The notes: generated by a model not told the origin, from the sequence alone. Shown: positions 1-13,680, counted from the stretch's first letter. The stretch is DNA of 64,000 nucleotides from Diphasiastrum complanatum (GCA_029204225.1 CM055102.1:28512969-28576968), one strand, 5' to 3'. Program-made: numbers and translations.

Positions 1-199
1 CTTTAAAAAAATTGTCAAAAAAATAAAAAAATAAACCCTTATAAAAATTCATAAAAAAAAAAATCAAAGCACTCTCAATTGGTCTCCCAGCTTTCACCTA
101 TTTCCAATATATCAAATTTAGTATTCTTAGAGATCTGTGAGGGTCCTTAACCTATTTTTGAAAGATATGTGACATTTAAAGTGGTAAAAATTGCCAAAC

Positions 200-835
200 T
201 CATCAAAAACCTAATCTACATGCAATTTCAGAAGAGAAAAAGATCGAAAGCATGGTTCTGTTCTTTCGAGAAAGGGCTTCATTGTGGTGGCGTGATTTGC
301 AACCCAAATCCACTACATGGGAAGAATTCATGGAGGTATTCAGAATATCGTTTGTGATTGCAAACGATTCAGACTTTTACCAAAGATTTGTTAGTTGCAA
401 AATGGGTACTCAAATTTAAGACTCGCGCCTACAAGAATTTATGGATTTGTTTGTCATTTGATGCGAAACTGGCACTCTGGCAATTTATCCTAGGTTTTAT
501 TAGAATGAATGTAAGCGAAACGTGCTTCAGATTTTTTATGATGTCTTATGAGTCGCAAAAGCTTATGATTCTACGGTAGTGGCATTCAGGACACAATTTT
601 AGGCTAATCCATCTGGATCCAACCAGAAGAAGAGAAAAAAATGAGTCCATGATAAAAAGCCCAATAAATATTTTGATGAACTAGAGCAAATGGCATCGAA
701 TTTTAAGTAAAAGAAGCAAATGTTTTGAAAGAAGACTAGGAGGAATATGTGTGTTTTGTTTGTAACAAGTCTGGACATGTTATGAAGTTCTGCCTGGAGT
801 GAAAGAAACTCGCAGCTCAAGTCATTGAGATGTCA
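200..835 (+). pseudogene. Ty3/gypsy gag remnant
   Basis: Translation from about 255 gives a capsid-like stretch with ERASLWW followed by TWEEFMEVFR, the signature of plant gypsy Retrotrans_gag proteins that package element RNA. A zinc knuckle of form C-X2-C-X4-H-X4-C is readable at 752-793. The frame is broken by several stops and shifts, so no protein can be made. The reverse transcriptase of the same kind of element follows at 1.4 kb on the same strand, with a flipped protease piece between them. No LTR or primer site is seen to the left within the window. Confidence 0.65.
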
Positions 836-839
836 GGTA

Positions 840-1405
840 AAGAAAATCTAAAAAAAATTCCATTACATTAGCAAATAAAATTATCCCATATGGATGTACA
901 TATCTATCTCCAAACAAAGTAACTACTTCATTACCCTCCTGAAATGAGAGCAAATGCTTCTCAAAATCTATATCAAAAGATTTATTAAATAATTATTCAT
1001 ACTCTAGGATTATGTCCGTATGTGCTAAATCTAAAACATGAAAAACTATTAACTCTCTGTAATCTTGAATCCAAACTGGAGCTTCGGAACTTTAACATCC
1101 CAAGTCTCCAACTCCGCACCTGAAGCTAGATATGCCTTATATCTATGATCATTGGCTTCAGTTTTTAGGCCGAGTTTATGCACAAGACCAGAGTTATTAA
1201 AATAATGAGTAGAACCACTATCCACCAATATACTAACTTCATGTCCTTTAATTGTGCCTTTCGAACAAAATAATTCATTAGGAAAGAATGAAGCAGTATT
1301 GAATGAACATTCACACTCACAATTAACCTTGTTAAGCTTATTCTTTGGTTTCCAAAGCCATTTTGCATTTCTCTGAAATGCATCTAAGTAATTGTGAATT
1401 GTCAA
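840..1405 (-). pseudogene. gypsy retropepsin segment in inverted orientation
   Basis: On the minus strand this reads KGHEVSILVDSGSTHYF, the aspartic protease active-site region (D-S-G) of gypsy elements (RVP_2 type), then HTDIILEYE and a stop, and further protease-like residues. In an intact gypsy element the protease lies between the gag zinc knuckle and reverse transcriptase on the same strand. Here gag (0.2-0.8 kb) and RT (1.4-2.2 kb) are on the plus strand and only this piece is flipped. An internal inversion is the simplest reading; a separate nested fragment is the alternative. Confidence 0.6.
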
Positions 1406-1407
1406 AA

Positions 1408-2187
1408 ATTCTTAACTTACTGGACTTAGATCAGGAGCAAATAGAGAAGAATAAGATATTAATTGAATCCAAAGATGTTTTTCTAGTTGAATTACCTTAT
1501 GGAATACCACCGTCTAGGTCGGTAAATTATAGGATTGAGTTGATTCCAAGTAGTCACCTTGTTTCTAGACAATCTTATCGGTTTTCTTAGAAAGAAGAGA
1601 CGGAGATTACTAATCAAATTGAGAATTATCTTAAGATGGGTCATATTCAGCCAAGTAAGTCACCATGGAGTGCTTCTGTTCTTCTGAAATTGAAGAAAGA
1701 TGGAGGCTTCCGGATGTGTATTGACTACAAGGGGTTGTATAAAGTAATTATTAAGAATAAATATCCATTACCCCGAATGGATGATCTGGTAGATCTATTA
1801 GGTGGGGCCAAATACTTCACAAAATTTGATCTCAGAACCAGATATCATCAAATTAGGATTCATCCGAATGATTTGCAAAAGACTGGTTTTTAGACGAGAT
1901 TTGGTCATTATGACTTCCTTGTGCTTCCTTTTGGGTTGATGAATGCACCTACTACATTTCAACAAATGATGAACGATATTTTTCATCCATATCTACGTCA
2001 ATGTGTAGTTGTATTCTTAGATGATATTCTCATCTATAGTAGAACACTTAAGAAACATTTGAATCATCTTAAGACTATCTTGATAATTCTCAGAAGAGAG
2101 AAATTATATGCTAAAGAATCAAAGTGTGAGTTCTTTAAGCATGAGTTGTTATACCTCAATCATAAGATCGCAGAGAGTAAGCAATAG
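1408..2187 (+). pseudogene. Ty3/gypsy reverse transcriptase remnant
   Basis: The conceptual product has the gypsy pre-RT motif (IPPSRSVNYRIELIP), the first catalytic aspartate in TKFDLR, LPFGLMNAPTTFQ, and the catalytic FLDDILIYS box at about 2014-2040. RT would copy element RNA to cDNA. In-frame stops lie at 1588-1590 and 1891-1893, and the sequence ends soon after the catalytic box at 2187, so thumb, RNase H and integrase are missing. It abuts a minus-strand copia remnant, which probably truncated it. Confidence 0.75.
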
Positions 2188-2189
2188 AA

Positions 2190-4032
2190 ATAGCTTCAGC
2201 CAAAAAATTTTGAGTAGCTAAATATTTGAAAGAATTGTTTGTGGTGCATCTAATAATGTTCAGTTCTTTCTTTCAGCTACTCCATTCTGCTATGAGGTGT
2301 AGCTAGTGGTGAACTGATGACGCATGTCGCACGAAGTAATACAGTTTGACATTTCATCTGGCACATATTTTCTCCCACAATTGGTATGTAGGGTCTTGAT
2401 CATTCCATCTAGTTTGTGTCTCAGCAAGCCATTTGAATTTTGTGAAATAGTTAAATGCCTTAGACTTGTTCTTGACGAACATTATTCTAGTAAATTTGGA
2501 ACGATCATCAATAAAGATAATAAAGTATAGTGTAGAACCCAAAGAGAGAATACTCATAAGGCCACACAGATCAATGTGAATCAATTCCAGAATGGACGTA
2601 GCTCTTGTGGCTTGTCCTTTGCAAAATCTTGATCAAAGTTGTTTTTCTAGTAGGCACATCTCACAGACAATTTTAGTGTTAGTGGAGGCAACATTGAAGC
2701 TCATATCCTTGACCATATGATTATACAAGTTCTCTTATCTATTTGCAAAGAGATTACATTAAAATATGGGTCTAAAATAATACATTTTCTTTTGCATTAA
2801 ACAAGGCTCTATATCCTTGATCTGTAATCATGCTGATAGTAGACAATAAATTCTTTGTTCATTCGGATACATAAAGTACACCAGTGATTAACCTTGAAAT
2901 GTTGTTAGGGAACTGAAGTAGAATAGACCCTTGGCCTTCTACCTTGTGTGAACTTGAGTCTATGAAAAAGATGTACTTCGAATTAGAGATAACGAGGCCT
3001 TGGAATAAGTTATTTCATGGTGTCATGTATTGAGAAGCTCCTTAATCAAGATACCATTTCTAAATATCTTTACTTTGCAGATCTTGTACAATCAATAGTG
3101 TCGGGTCTTCATGGGCAATTTTAATAGAATTTGAAGTGCCTTCTTGTTGTTGTATCTTCTTCTTCATTTCATTATAATTTAGAATTCAACAATCCTTGAT
3201 GTCATGATTGGATCTCTTACAATACTTGCAGAATAGCTTGGTTTTGAGTTTCTGCTATTGTTGATCATGTTGTTGATGTTGGTTCAAGTCGGCTTGTTCA
3301 GTGTTCATCTTCTTGGCCTGAAAATTCTTCTTCTTCTTGGAATGTTGTTTATTCGAATATAAGGTGATTGCCTTGTGATTTGAAGAGGAGAAACTTTTTC
3401 TTCTTACTTCTTCTTGCATCAAACTTGCTTTCAACTTCTGGAGTCAGAGCTCAAGAGTATTGCTCAAAAGCAGTTCTAAATTGTGGTAAGAGGGAGAAAG
3501 ACTAGATAGGAGTGGCATATTGGCGTCTTCATCTGATATTGGAGAACCTATTACAACTAGATGGTTAAGCAGTTGTTTGAAATCATTATGATGATCACAA
3601 ACTGAAGTTTCTTCACTCATTTTGAGGGATAGAAATCTTTTTCTCCAATATGGTGACATATTTAGTTTCATACAAATCAGGCAGAATGTCTCATACTTCT
3701 TTTGCAATGGAACAATTAGCTACATGAGCTATTTGCAAATCTTTCAGATTCAAGGATATGATGGCTAAGGCTTTTCCATCCTTCACTTTCCAAGTGGCCA
3801 GTAATTCAGGTTTAGCTGTTTTGGCTATCGAACTGTTAATGTATTTCCATAGTCTATTTTCGATCAAAATCATTCTCATTTTGAACTTCCATGTCTGAAA
3901 GTCATCATTGTTGAATATATTGATCAATCAGATCTCATAGATTGAACCTTCCATGATTTAAGGATGATATTAGATACAGACTAGCAATGATAATGAACTC
4001 AACAGAGAATTTGAACCTGCTCTGATATTAGT
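2190..4032 (-). pseudogene. Ty1/copia gag-protease-integrase remnant (family W)
   Basis: Read right to left on the minus strand. A gag domain lies at about 3440-3960 (FQTWKFKMRMILIENRLW, the copia UBN2 type). A C-X2-C-X4-H-X4-C knuckle (CKYCKRSNHDIKDC) lies at about 3195-3235. A protease region lies at about 2760-3110, where the active site reads YLD followed by a stop and then GASQYM. The start of the integrase core lies at 2354-2640 (MIHIDLCGLM, YFIIFIDDRSKF). Frameshifts and stops are frequent. A degenerate tRNA-iMet primer site (complement TAATATCAGAGC) sits at about 4018-4030 next to the LTR. RT and RNase H are absent. Confidence 0.75.
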
Positions 4033-5284
<1,252 letters not shown>

Positions 5285-5944
5285 TGTTGATAGGAATAAA
5301 TTTGGCTTAGATGGCAAATTATGCATTTCCACTTGTAATGCCACTATTGAGCCAAAATAGAGTAAGAGGCTAAACACTTGCTAATTAGAGTGTAGACAAG
5401 TGTAAAGTTTTTGTTTGATGAATTCCAAGAGGTCCAATAGAATATAGAGGTGGAACCTTGTGAGGTCCAATAGGAAATTGAGATGTGCTTGAATATAGTC
5501 CAATAGAATTAAGAGGTGCATAGATCAATGATCCAATAGGATCAAGAGGTGACAAAATGTGGTCCAATCATAGTTAAGCATAGTGGTAGCTCGTGGACCT
5601 ACTAGTATCATTGTACTCCTCATTTTGAAGTCAATTGATTTGGTGATTTTATGGATTTTGTGAGCTATTGGATTTCTAGCTTTCTCTCTCTACCCGAGAG
5701 CTCTTGATGAATTTTTTCCCTCTACCCGAGGAGAGCAGCTTGTTTTTACTTAGATTATTTTTTGAATACTTCCCACACGTGTGAGTGAGAGTTGGAAGTG
5801 ATTGAATGCATGTAGTAGTGTGTTTTTGCCATTGGATTCAAGATTGATCTTGAATCTCAATCTAGTCTTGATCTTGGTGCATCTACACACCTTAGGAGAT
5901 CACAAGTACATGTAGTGGACAGTCCACACGTGTGAAATTCAACA
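5285..5944 (+). repeat. 5' LTR, copia family X
   Basis: It starts TGTTGA and ends TCAACA, a perfect inverted end pair with the canonical TG...CA, and ends exactly where the primer site begins. Length about 660 bp. It carries CACACGTGTG palindromes near 5767 and 5930 with a G-box core. No second copy of this LTR is found in the window. Confidence 0.7.
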
Positions 5945-5957
5945 TGGTATCAGAGCC
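5945..5957 (+). other. primer binding site (tRNA-iMet)
   Basis: TGGTATCAGAGCC is the standard complement of the 3' end of plant initiator tRNA-Met used by copia elements for minus-strand cDNA priming. It directly abuts the LTR end. Confidence 0.9.
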
Positions 5958-6700
5958 TACCTAAGGTTACCATGCATTTTGATCCATCTAAGTGAAAAAA
6001 TCTTCATCAATCTTGAGCTAGAAGTTGTCAAGGCCCATTTTCCTAGCTATCTTGTTCAATCTTGGATCAAAAGAGATCAAAAGGACATTAATTGGGTCTG
6101 ACTTGGTACTGTACGGAAATAGGTGCTCAAACACGTGTAAGGAACATCCAATTTCATTTTGGAAGTTCTCTCTCATGTTTGATCCATTTATCTTGCTTGA
6201 TAGCTTGTTTTGAAGCTATTTTTGTCTAGTTTCTGTTGCAATCAGTTTCATTCCATTTGGTTGAGCCAATCAAAAGTTATAAGCTTTTGAAGAGGGTTAG
6301 GTAGGGCACCTAGACCTCGGTGGACACATTTGGTTTGGTCAAGAGGTTGCTTGGTTGATCCAAAATCACAGTTGTATGCTTGCCAATCTCATCTATATGT
6401 GATCTAGGCACTTTTTGAGATCTTAGCCATTTTGTTTCATGCAAAATCATTGTATTTGAGTCAAATTTGGTTTATTAGTGTATTTCACACGTGCTAAGAG
6501 TGTTAGATCCTAACTTTGCCTATACTCCATCATTTGATGTGAAATAGATCTTGTTTTAGAGAGATTTGAGTAGCTAGTGAGAATCAATTCACAAATTGTT
6601 GTAAGATCTTTCATAGGAGGAGATAGTACTCAATTATTGGATCCTATTGAAAGTGTGTAACAACATTTATTGTTCATCATTTGAGTTTTCTTCACTTAAA

Positions 6701-9695
6701 ATGTCTTCAATGGGTTCATCCTTGTTGGAACCAAGTGAAAGATTGACCACTTCAAATTATTCAATTTGGAAAATGAGGATGGAGTCCATCTTGATCCTTC
6801 AAGACGTGATGGACATAGTTCTTGGCCTTGAAGAAGAACCACAAGTTCTTCAAGAGGTTCAAAAATACAAAAAGAGAGCTAGGATGGCTCTCTACTACAT
6901 TAAGATGAATGTCTCTAATGAGATATTGAGGGAGATAGGTACTTGTACAACAGCCAAAGAAGCTTGGGGTTGTCTCAAGACTATCTATGAGGCTAAGAAT
7001 ACCTCTAGGCTTCTCACTCTTAGGAATCAAATATTTCAAAGTAGCCAAAAGAGTGATGAGAGTGCATCTAGTTATGTTTTGAGAGTAAAAGATATTCATA
7101 GAGAGCTTGCTTGTATTGGTGATTCCATCAATCAAAATGAGCTAGTTCAAGTCATTCTCAATGGCTTGAGAAGTGAATTTGATAATCTTGTCCAATCCTA
7201 TGCCATTAAGGAGGAGCTACCAAGTTTGGAGGCTCTCCAAAGTGTGCTAATTTCAGAAGAATCAAAACAAGAGTACAAGCTCTTGAGGATGGACAAGCTT
7301 TCTCTCACTCATAATGATGGCAAAGCTCTCTTTGCCAAGGATAAGCACAAAGAGAGGAGCAAGAACCAACATCAACAATCCTCAAGCAAGGACAAAGTCA
7401 AATCCAAAGACAAAGATGAGGAGGAAGATGATTCCTCTAATGCTTCATCATCCAAGCTCAAGAAGAAGAAGAAGATCAAGTGCTTTTATTGTGGCAAGAA
7501 AGGTCATTATGCCACCAATTGCTTCAAGAAGAAGAATCAACTCAAGCAAGCCAATATTACCAATGAGAAGGAAGACACTATTGCAAGTGATGGAGAGGGA
7601 TCTCTTATGGTCTCTAGTTTCTCATCTACTCCTTTCAAGAAGGACGGCCTATGGTATATTGATAGTGGAGCCTCTTCACATATGTGTAGCTCCAAGGACT
7701 CTTTCTCTTCTATTGCACCTTATGATGGAGTGAAGAAATCAATATACACTGCAAATGATTTTGAATGTCCTATTGAAGGCATAGGGAACATTCCCTTGAA
7801 GCTTGCATCCTCTAAAGTTGTTTCTCTCTCTAGAGTTCTTTATGTACCTAAGCTTACCAAGAATCTTATTAGTGTTGGCCAATTGCTTGATAATGGCCTT
7901 GATGTAAAATTCAATGTTGATACTTGCACTATCAAGAAGAATGATGAGATACTTGCATTAGGATCTAGATTTGGTGGCATCTATAAACTAGATCCAAATG
8001 AGTATGTGAATGCTTGTAATGTTGCTCTTGTGAACAAGCTCTCTATGGAGGAATTATGGCATAGGAGGTTGGGACATCCCAACTACAAATCCATGCTCTC
8101 TATGATCAAAGAATCCAAAGCTATTGCTTGCCAAAGTCATTCTCCAAGAAGATCAAGCCTTGTGAGGCTTGTGCTATTGCTAAATCTCACAAAAAGCCAT
8201 TTACAAGATCTTCTTTTAAAAGCAAGCATCCTTTGGAGTTAATCCACTCGGATGTGCATTTCTCTTCAACTACAAGCAAGGGAGGAGCCACTTGTTTTGT
8301 TACTTTCATTGATGATTACACAAGATTCACTTGGATATATCTTCTTGCTTCAAAATCTATGGTGTTTGATCATTTCCTTATTTTCAAAGCTTATGTAGAG
8401 AAGCAATTCTCATTCAAGATTAAAGCTCTTAGAAGTGATGGAGGTGGTGAATATATCTCCAATAAATTTCAAGATTTTTGTGAGCTTGAAGGCATTAAAA
8501 GAGACTTTTCTTGTGCCTACTCTCCATCTCAAAATGGAGTGGCCAAGAGAAAGAATAGATCTCTATGTGAATGTGCAAAATCTATGAGAATTGAGGCATC
8601 TTTGCCCAAAGATTTTTGGGGAGAAGCCATTAATTGTGCAAATTATCTTTGCAATAGGCTCCCACATATAGCTCTTGGAGGAAAGTCATCATATGAAATC
8701 TTATATTTGAAGAAGCCTAAGGTTGATCACCTTAGAGTTTTTGGATGCTTATGCTTTTTCCATATTCCCTTGGAAACAAGGAAGAAGGAAGATCCTAGTG
8801 CATGCAAAGGGATCATGGTTGGATACTCATCCACCAAGAAGGCCTATAGAGTCTTTATACTCTCTACTTCTCAAGTTATTGAAAGTAGAGATGTTGTCTT
8901 TCATGAAGATCAACACTCATCATTTGAAGAGGCCGAGATCAAGAAATCTATGGATGCAGCATCAATTATTGATTTTGAAGACAATCATGATGTGATGGGG
9001 TCGAGATTTGAAGAAGACTCTCCTCGGATTTTTTCACCAAGAAGATCCATGAGAGATAGATCCGAGCCTAAGAGACTCTCATATGTTGACAAAGGCAAAC
9101 AAGTGGATCTTGATTCCACTAATTATGTTTTTTATGTCTCTCATGAAGAGCCAAAGAATGTACAAGAGGCACTTAATACCAAGGAGTGGTATGATGCCAT
9201 GAAGCAAGAGTATGATGCATTGATCACCAACAATACTTGGGAGCTTGTGGATCCTCCTTCCAACAAGCATGTGATTGGTTGCAAGTGGGTATTTCGGATC
9301 AAGTTCAATCATGATGGCACCATCAACAAGCATAAAGCAAGATTATGTGCCAAAGGATTTGCTCAAATCCATGGTCTTGATTATGAGGAGACCTTTGCAC
9401 CCATTGCAAAGATGATGACAATAAGAATTCTTATTTCTCTTGCTTGTTTTTTCAAGTGGAAGGTGTTCCAATTAGATGTATCCAATGCTTTTCTAAATGG
9501 TTATCTTGAGGAGGAGATCTATATGGAACAACCTCAAGGATTCATCAAGGATGAGTCCAAAGTGTGCTTGCTCTTCAAAAGTCTTTATGGACTCAAGCAA
9601 GCACCAAGATCATGGTATTTAAGACTTAACTCTTTTCTTATCTCACTAGGATTTACTCTTAGTGACTATGATCCTTCCATGTATCTAAAGTTTGT
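6701..9695 (+). pseudogene. copia gag-pol, family X (frameshifted, truncated)
   Basis: The likely start is the MSSMGSSLLEPSERL methionine at 6701; an earlier in-frame ATG lies at 6647. Domains in order: gag with NYSIWKMRM; zinc knuckle CFYCGKKGHYATNC at 7481-7522; protease WYIDSGASSHMC (D at about 7661); integrase HHCC finger (LWHRRLGH, then CEACA after a frameshift near 8130-8160); integrase core with aspartates at 8251 and 8437; RT with KWVFRIKFNHDG, FQLDVSNAFLNG and YGLKQAPRSW. The third integrase catalytic residue, 36 codons after the second Asp, is lysine (NGVAKRKN, codon 8545-8547) instead of glutamate. RT stops at SDYDPSMYLKFV where the Y sequence begins, so the YVDD box and RNase H are missing. 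Reading frames are otherwise long, so the element is fairly young. Confidence 0.85.
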
Positions 9696-10539
9696 CATTT
9701 CAAGGGAAAGAGGAGCACATTTCAAGTAGTATACATCTCATGGTTGCTTCTCTTATGTCATTTGGTGAATCAATTTGCTTTAGTGAGACTTTTGCATTTC
9801 AAAGTTGGAGTAAAGCAATACTCGTTGACTATGGTGTCTCTCTTGAGAACATAGTTGATGTTCTTAATGATATGAAACTGATTTTAGATCAATTAGAAAG
9901 CAAATGGTTATTTCATCAAATGTATGCTCTTGAGTCTTGCAAGAGCATGAGTGAGTTGTCCACTGATAGTGTGAAAATTTGTCTTTTTTTCATGTATTGA
10001 GGCAAATTGTAAACTCTTTATGAGAGAAAGTGACATCCTCTAAGGAAACTTATCTCCATAATGAAGTATCTAGCCTCATTAGATCTGAGATTAGCATGGT
10101 AACCAACATGAAGATATGATACAAACTCTTTGTTATTATAGCATGCATAGTCTTGCCAATGTTGATGAGCCTAATCCTCGAGATCTTGGTAACATGATGT
10201 TGGATCTTTGTGATCCTCATGAGTCAAGAAGGACTCTTTATTTTATCATGGAGTTGCAGCTATTTTCAAGGAGGAGGAGCTTTTGGATCAACCATATGCT
10301 TCAAGGATGGAACAAATCAATGAAAGAGGTGCTAGGATGGTGCAAAGCTCTCAAGTTCATCGAAAAAGTCAACATCAAAGAGGCACTATCATGGATATGG
10401 TGATTTCGGATCGACATCAAGCTCATTGGCTGATCTTGACACCTTTGAACCAGCAAGGATCCATATTAGAAGACCAATTCAGACCATGGAGTCAATCTCA
10501 ATATCATCATGTTTTTATCAAGTTAGTTTTGAGGAGGAG
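9696..10539 (+). pseudogene. 3' part of the family Y ORF fused to X pol
   Basis: It matches the minus-strand Y ORF at 59064-59906: the same product segments recur (FAFQSWSKAILV, KLILDQLESKWLFHQMYAL, LANVDEPNPRDLGNMMLDL, INHMLQGWNKSMKEVLGWCKAL). Small indels split it into several frames here. The join to X pol lies at the shared CATTTCAAGGG, immediately after the truncated RT. Function unknown; see the full Y ORF entry at 59200. Confidence 0.75.
10528..10539 (+). other. polypurine tract
   Basis: TTTTGAGGAGGAG directly precedes the TGTTAAAA start of the 3' LTR; a purine run here primes plus-strand cDNA in LTR elements. The same motif (complement) flanks the Y LTR at 59064. Confidence 0.7.
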
Positions 10540-11386
10540 TGTTAAAATTGGCAAAAGCTAAATTGATCATATCTTGTGAATACCATTATGAGTAGTACAT
10601 ATCATCATAAGACATGTGTGGATCCTTTTACCATGTGTGAAATAAATGCATTTATTATTTAGATGAGTAATATAGGTTTTACATACCATTTCATTTGAGA
10701 TCTAGTGGCTAAAATGGCCAAAATCTAGTTTTCTAGCTATATGCCACTTGGCATCATTTTATTGGTAGGAAAAGCTATTTCACATGGATAGGAGTGATCT
10801 CAAATGTGCCAAGGACTGCTCACATGTGTGAAAACATCAGTAGTAGGTGAGATCAACTTGTAGTAGATATTTGTGCAAGTCCCTATAAATTAGGAAAATT
10901 GCCTAAAATCAAGGGAGGTGGCTATAAGTTAGGAAACTTGGTTCATGTGCCATATTGATGATTATTGGTGGATCCTTTGATGAGTAGGCACTCTCACACG
11001 TGCCAAATCAGCTGAGTAAGCATCAGCTCTTGTGTATATATGGTGGCTCATTTGGCCATAATTGACAAGAAAGCTAAATCTTGGTTTTGGAGCAATTCTA
11101 GTCTATTCTCTCTATGTCTTGTGTTTTTATGCATTGATTGGGTTTTAAGCTTAGTATACTTTATTCTCAGCCTAATTTTTGTACTTTGACAGGTTTTCAC
11201 ACGTGTGAAGCCAGAAAGTACAAGTTTTGATCAATAATGATTGTTCTTGTTAGATTTATTCATCTAGATTTGATCTAAATGCTATCTAATCTTGTTTAGA
11301 TTGATAGGTTGATCTAATATAACATCCAATCACACTTGTGGATCTGATTCAGATCTATTCTTGGTCCATTTTGCTGTACTTTGACA
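10540..11386 (+). repeat. LTR, family Y (3' LTR of the chimera)
   Basis: About 847 bp from TGTTAAAA to TTTGACA. It aligns over its full length with the reverse complement of 58214-59063 and in part with 61912-62349. It contains several CACACGTG/CACATGTG near-palindromes (about 10618, 10811, 10995, 11199). It ends in single-copy-looking AT-rich DNA. Confidence 0.85.
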
Positions 11387-11549
11387 CTATAATATTCAAT
11401 AAAGAGACTTGTATTTTTGTTTTGCAAGTTGAAAACAATGTTAGTTATATGATGATAATATTCAAATTATACATTTACATTATTGATCACAAAAAATTGA
11501 TTTAGGGTCCTATAAGTTAAAATAAAATTACTCTTTTTGAGGTCATGAG

Positions 11550-12400
<851 letters not shown>

Positions 12401-12486
12401 GAGAATAATTTAATCAGTCAGAAGGTGATCCAGCTGGATCGTGAGCTCAAGTTGCCAAACAACATGAGGCAAAGCCAGGGGCAAAG

Positions 12487-12957
12487 ATGAAGAAAACCCA
12501 ACAATCAGCCGAAGCTCTAGAAGGCTATGTGGCAACTCTTCAGGATACACTAACTACCATGCATGATCAAGTGGATCAAGTCATCCAAGATGCCAAACAA
12601 CAGGTGTTGCTGCTTCAGGGGCAATTGGACATGGCTACACAAGATCATGAAAGGCTTCAAGGTGAGTTGGATGCGACCACCCTTGAATGTGACACATATA
12701 TTCAAACACACGTGTCTGACCATCCTGTCTCACCAGAGGAGATCATTTATTTGTTCAAGAAGGTTGAGACTTATCGAGTTTCATTGGTAGGATTCCAAAG
12801 CCGATTTGATAAGTTCAAATTCACATCACCGACCAAGTTGGCCAAGGCCAAAGCAATAATAAAAAATTACAAGAAAGCAGCTATTCAAGTCTCGGAATTG
12901 AACCCTCAGATCACCATTCTAGTTATGTCTCAATTCTTGCCTCAGGAACATGATTAG
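12487..12957 (+). CDS. coiled-coil protein fragment, unknown (possibly retroelement gag)
   Basis: A 156-residue frame rich in Gln, Asp and Leu with heptad-like spacing over its first 70 residues (AEALEGYVATLQDTL, QQVLLLQGQLDMATQDHERLQG), consistent with a coiled coil. The C-terminal half is more globular (EEIIYLFKKVETYRVSL). Coiled-coil character continues upstream of the ATG in sequence interrupted by a stop near 12400, so the true start is uncertain and this may be the end of a longer, decayed protein. A second frame follows after 6 nt. I do not recognise the family; the setting among retroelements makes a gag-like origin plausible. Confidence 0.35.
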   Translation: MKKTQQSAEALEGYVATLQDTLTTMHDQVDQVIQDAKQQVLLLQGQLDMATQDHERLQGELDATTLECDTYIQTHVSDHPVSPEEIIYLFKKVETYRVSLVGFQSRFDKFKFTSPTKLAKAKAIIKNYKKAAIQVSELNPQITILVMSQFLPQEHD

Positions 12958-12963
12958 GGGGAA

Positions 12964-13296
12964 ATGGATGTTGGAATATATCAAGGAGGAGATGGCGATA
13001 CTGCAGAAGGAATACCAGATGCACTAGCCAAGGAAGCAGGTACATCTACTTCAAGGACTAGGCCGTTATTTCAAAAACCAATTCTCATTGAGAAACAAAT
13101 TCAGACTTTCTTGCAGCACCATCTGCATGAATCCTCGAGAGGTGGTTGGGTGATAAAGTTCAGAACCTTTGAGATAGAGGCCGACAAAGAATTGGACAAG
13201 CTACCAACATTAGGAGAGCAACCGGCTTGGCACATGATTGTCTTTGAAAAGGCTCTTGAATCTATAAGGAGTTACATAGCAAGCCCTCGCCAATAA
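12964..13296 (+). CDS. unknown ORF following the coiled-coil frame
   Basis: A 110-residue frame that starts 6 nt after the stop of the previous frame and is in a similar codon style, so the two may be parts of one broken gene. It has a Ser/Thr-Arg stretch (GTSTSRTRP) and a compact hydrophobic part (GGWVIKFRTFEIEADKEL, WHMIVFEKALESI). No known domain is recognised. A compound microsatellite begins 50 bp downstream. It could be a pseudogene. Confidence 0.3.
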   Translation: MDVGIYQGGDGDTAEGIPDALAKEAGTSTSRTRPLFQKPILIEKQIQTFLQHHLHESSRGGWVIKFRTFEIEADKELDKLPTLGEQPAWHMIVFEKALESIRSYIASPRQ

Positions 13297-13343
13297 AGTT
13301 TTGCCTTTATTCTCAAGGCAAAGAATAATGCAACCTTTGTGCG

Positions 13344-13508
<165 letters not shown>

Positions 13509-13512
<4 letters not shown>

Positions 13513-13680
13513 GGGTAAACCCGTCATTGATGGGAATGGTTTGGGCGAGACGTGCGGACGATGCTCAGAGCGGGTGGCCAAGAGTCTACGACCAAGAGTC
13601 TGCCCAAGTGCCAATGGTCTACACAACCAATGGGCGACCAATTTGGAGGGAGGGGCAATGGGGGATTAAAGATGAGAAAA
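13509..13680. repeat. GC-richer core beside CA tract, repeated at 28.05 kb
   Basis: The reverse complement of about 13510-13590 resembles 28050-28137 (CCGCTCTGAGCATCGTCC against CCGCTCTGAACATCATCC, then CACGTCT). In both places the core ends in CTAGT next to a long AC/GT tract, so core plus tract look like one dispersed repeat. Confidence 0.5.

Larger units (their letters stand above)
5285..11386 (+). mobile_element. chimeric Ty1/copia element (X 5' part, Y 3' part)
   Basis: The unit runs from a 5' LTR of family X (5285-5944) through a primer site and gag-pol to about 9695, then switches to sequence of family Y up to a 3' LTR (10540-11386). The two LTRs do not match each other. From 9696 on, the plus strand matches the reverse complement of 58214-59906 almost base for base. 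No matching target duplication is evident at the outer ends, as expected if two elements recombined. Pol is truncated before the RT YVDD box and the integrase catalytic glutamate is replaced, so the unit is not autonomous. Confidence 0.75.

Noticed and set aside
9079-9333. Minus-strand frame within X pol (also 6761-7135 and 7314-7733)
   Set aside because: Antisense or alternative-frame shadows of the copia pol reading.
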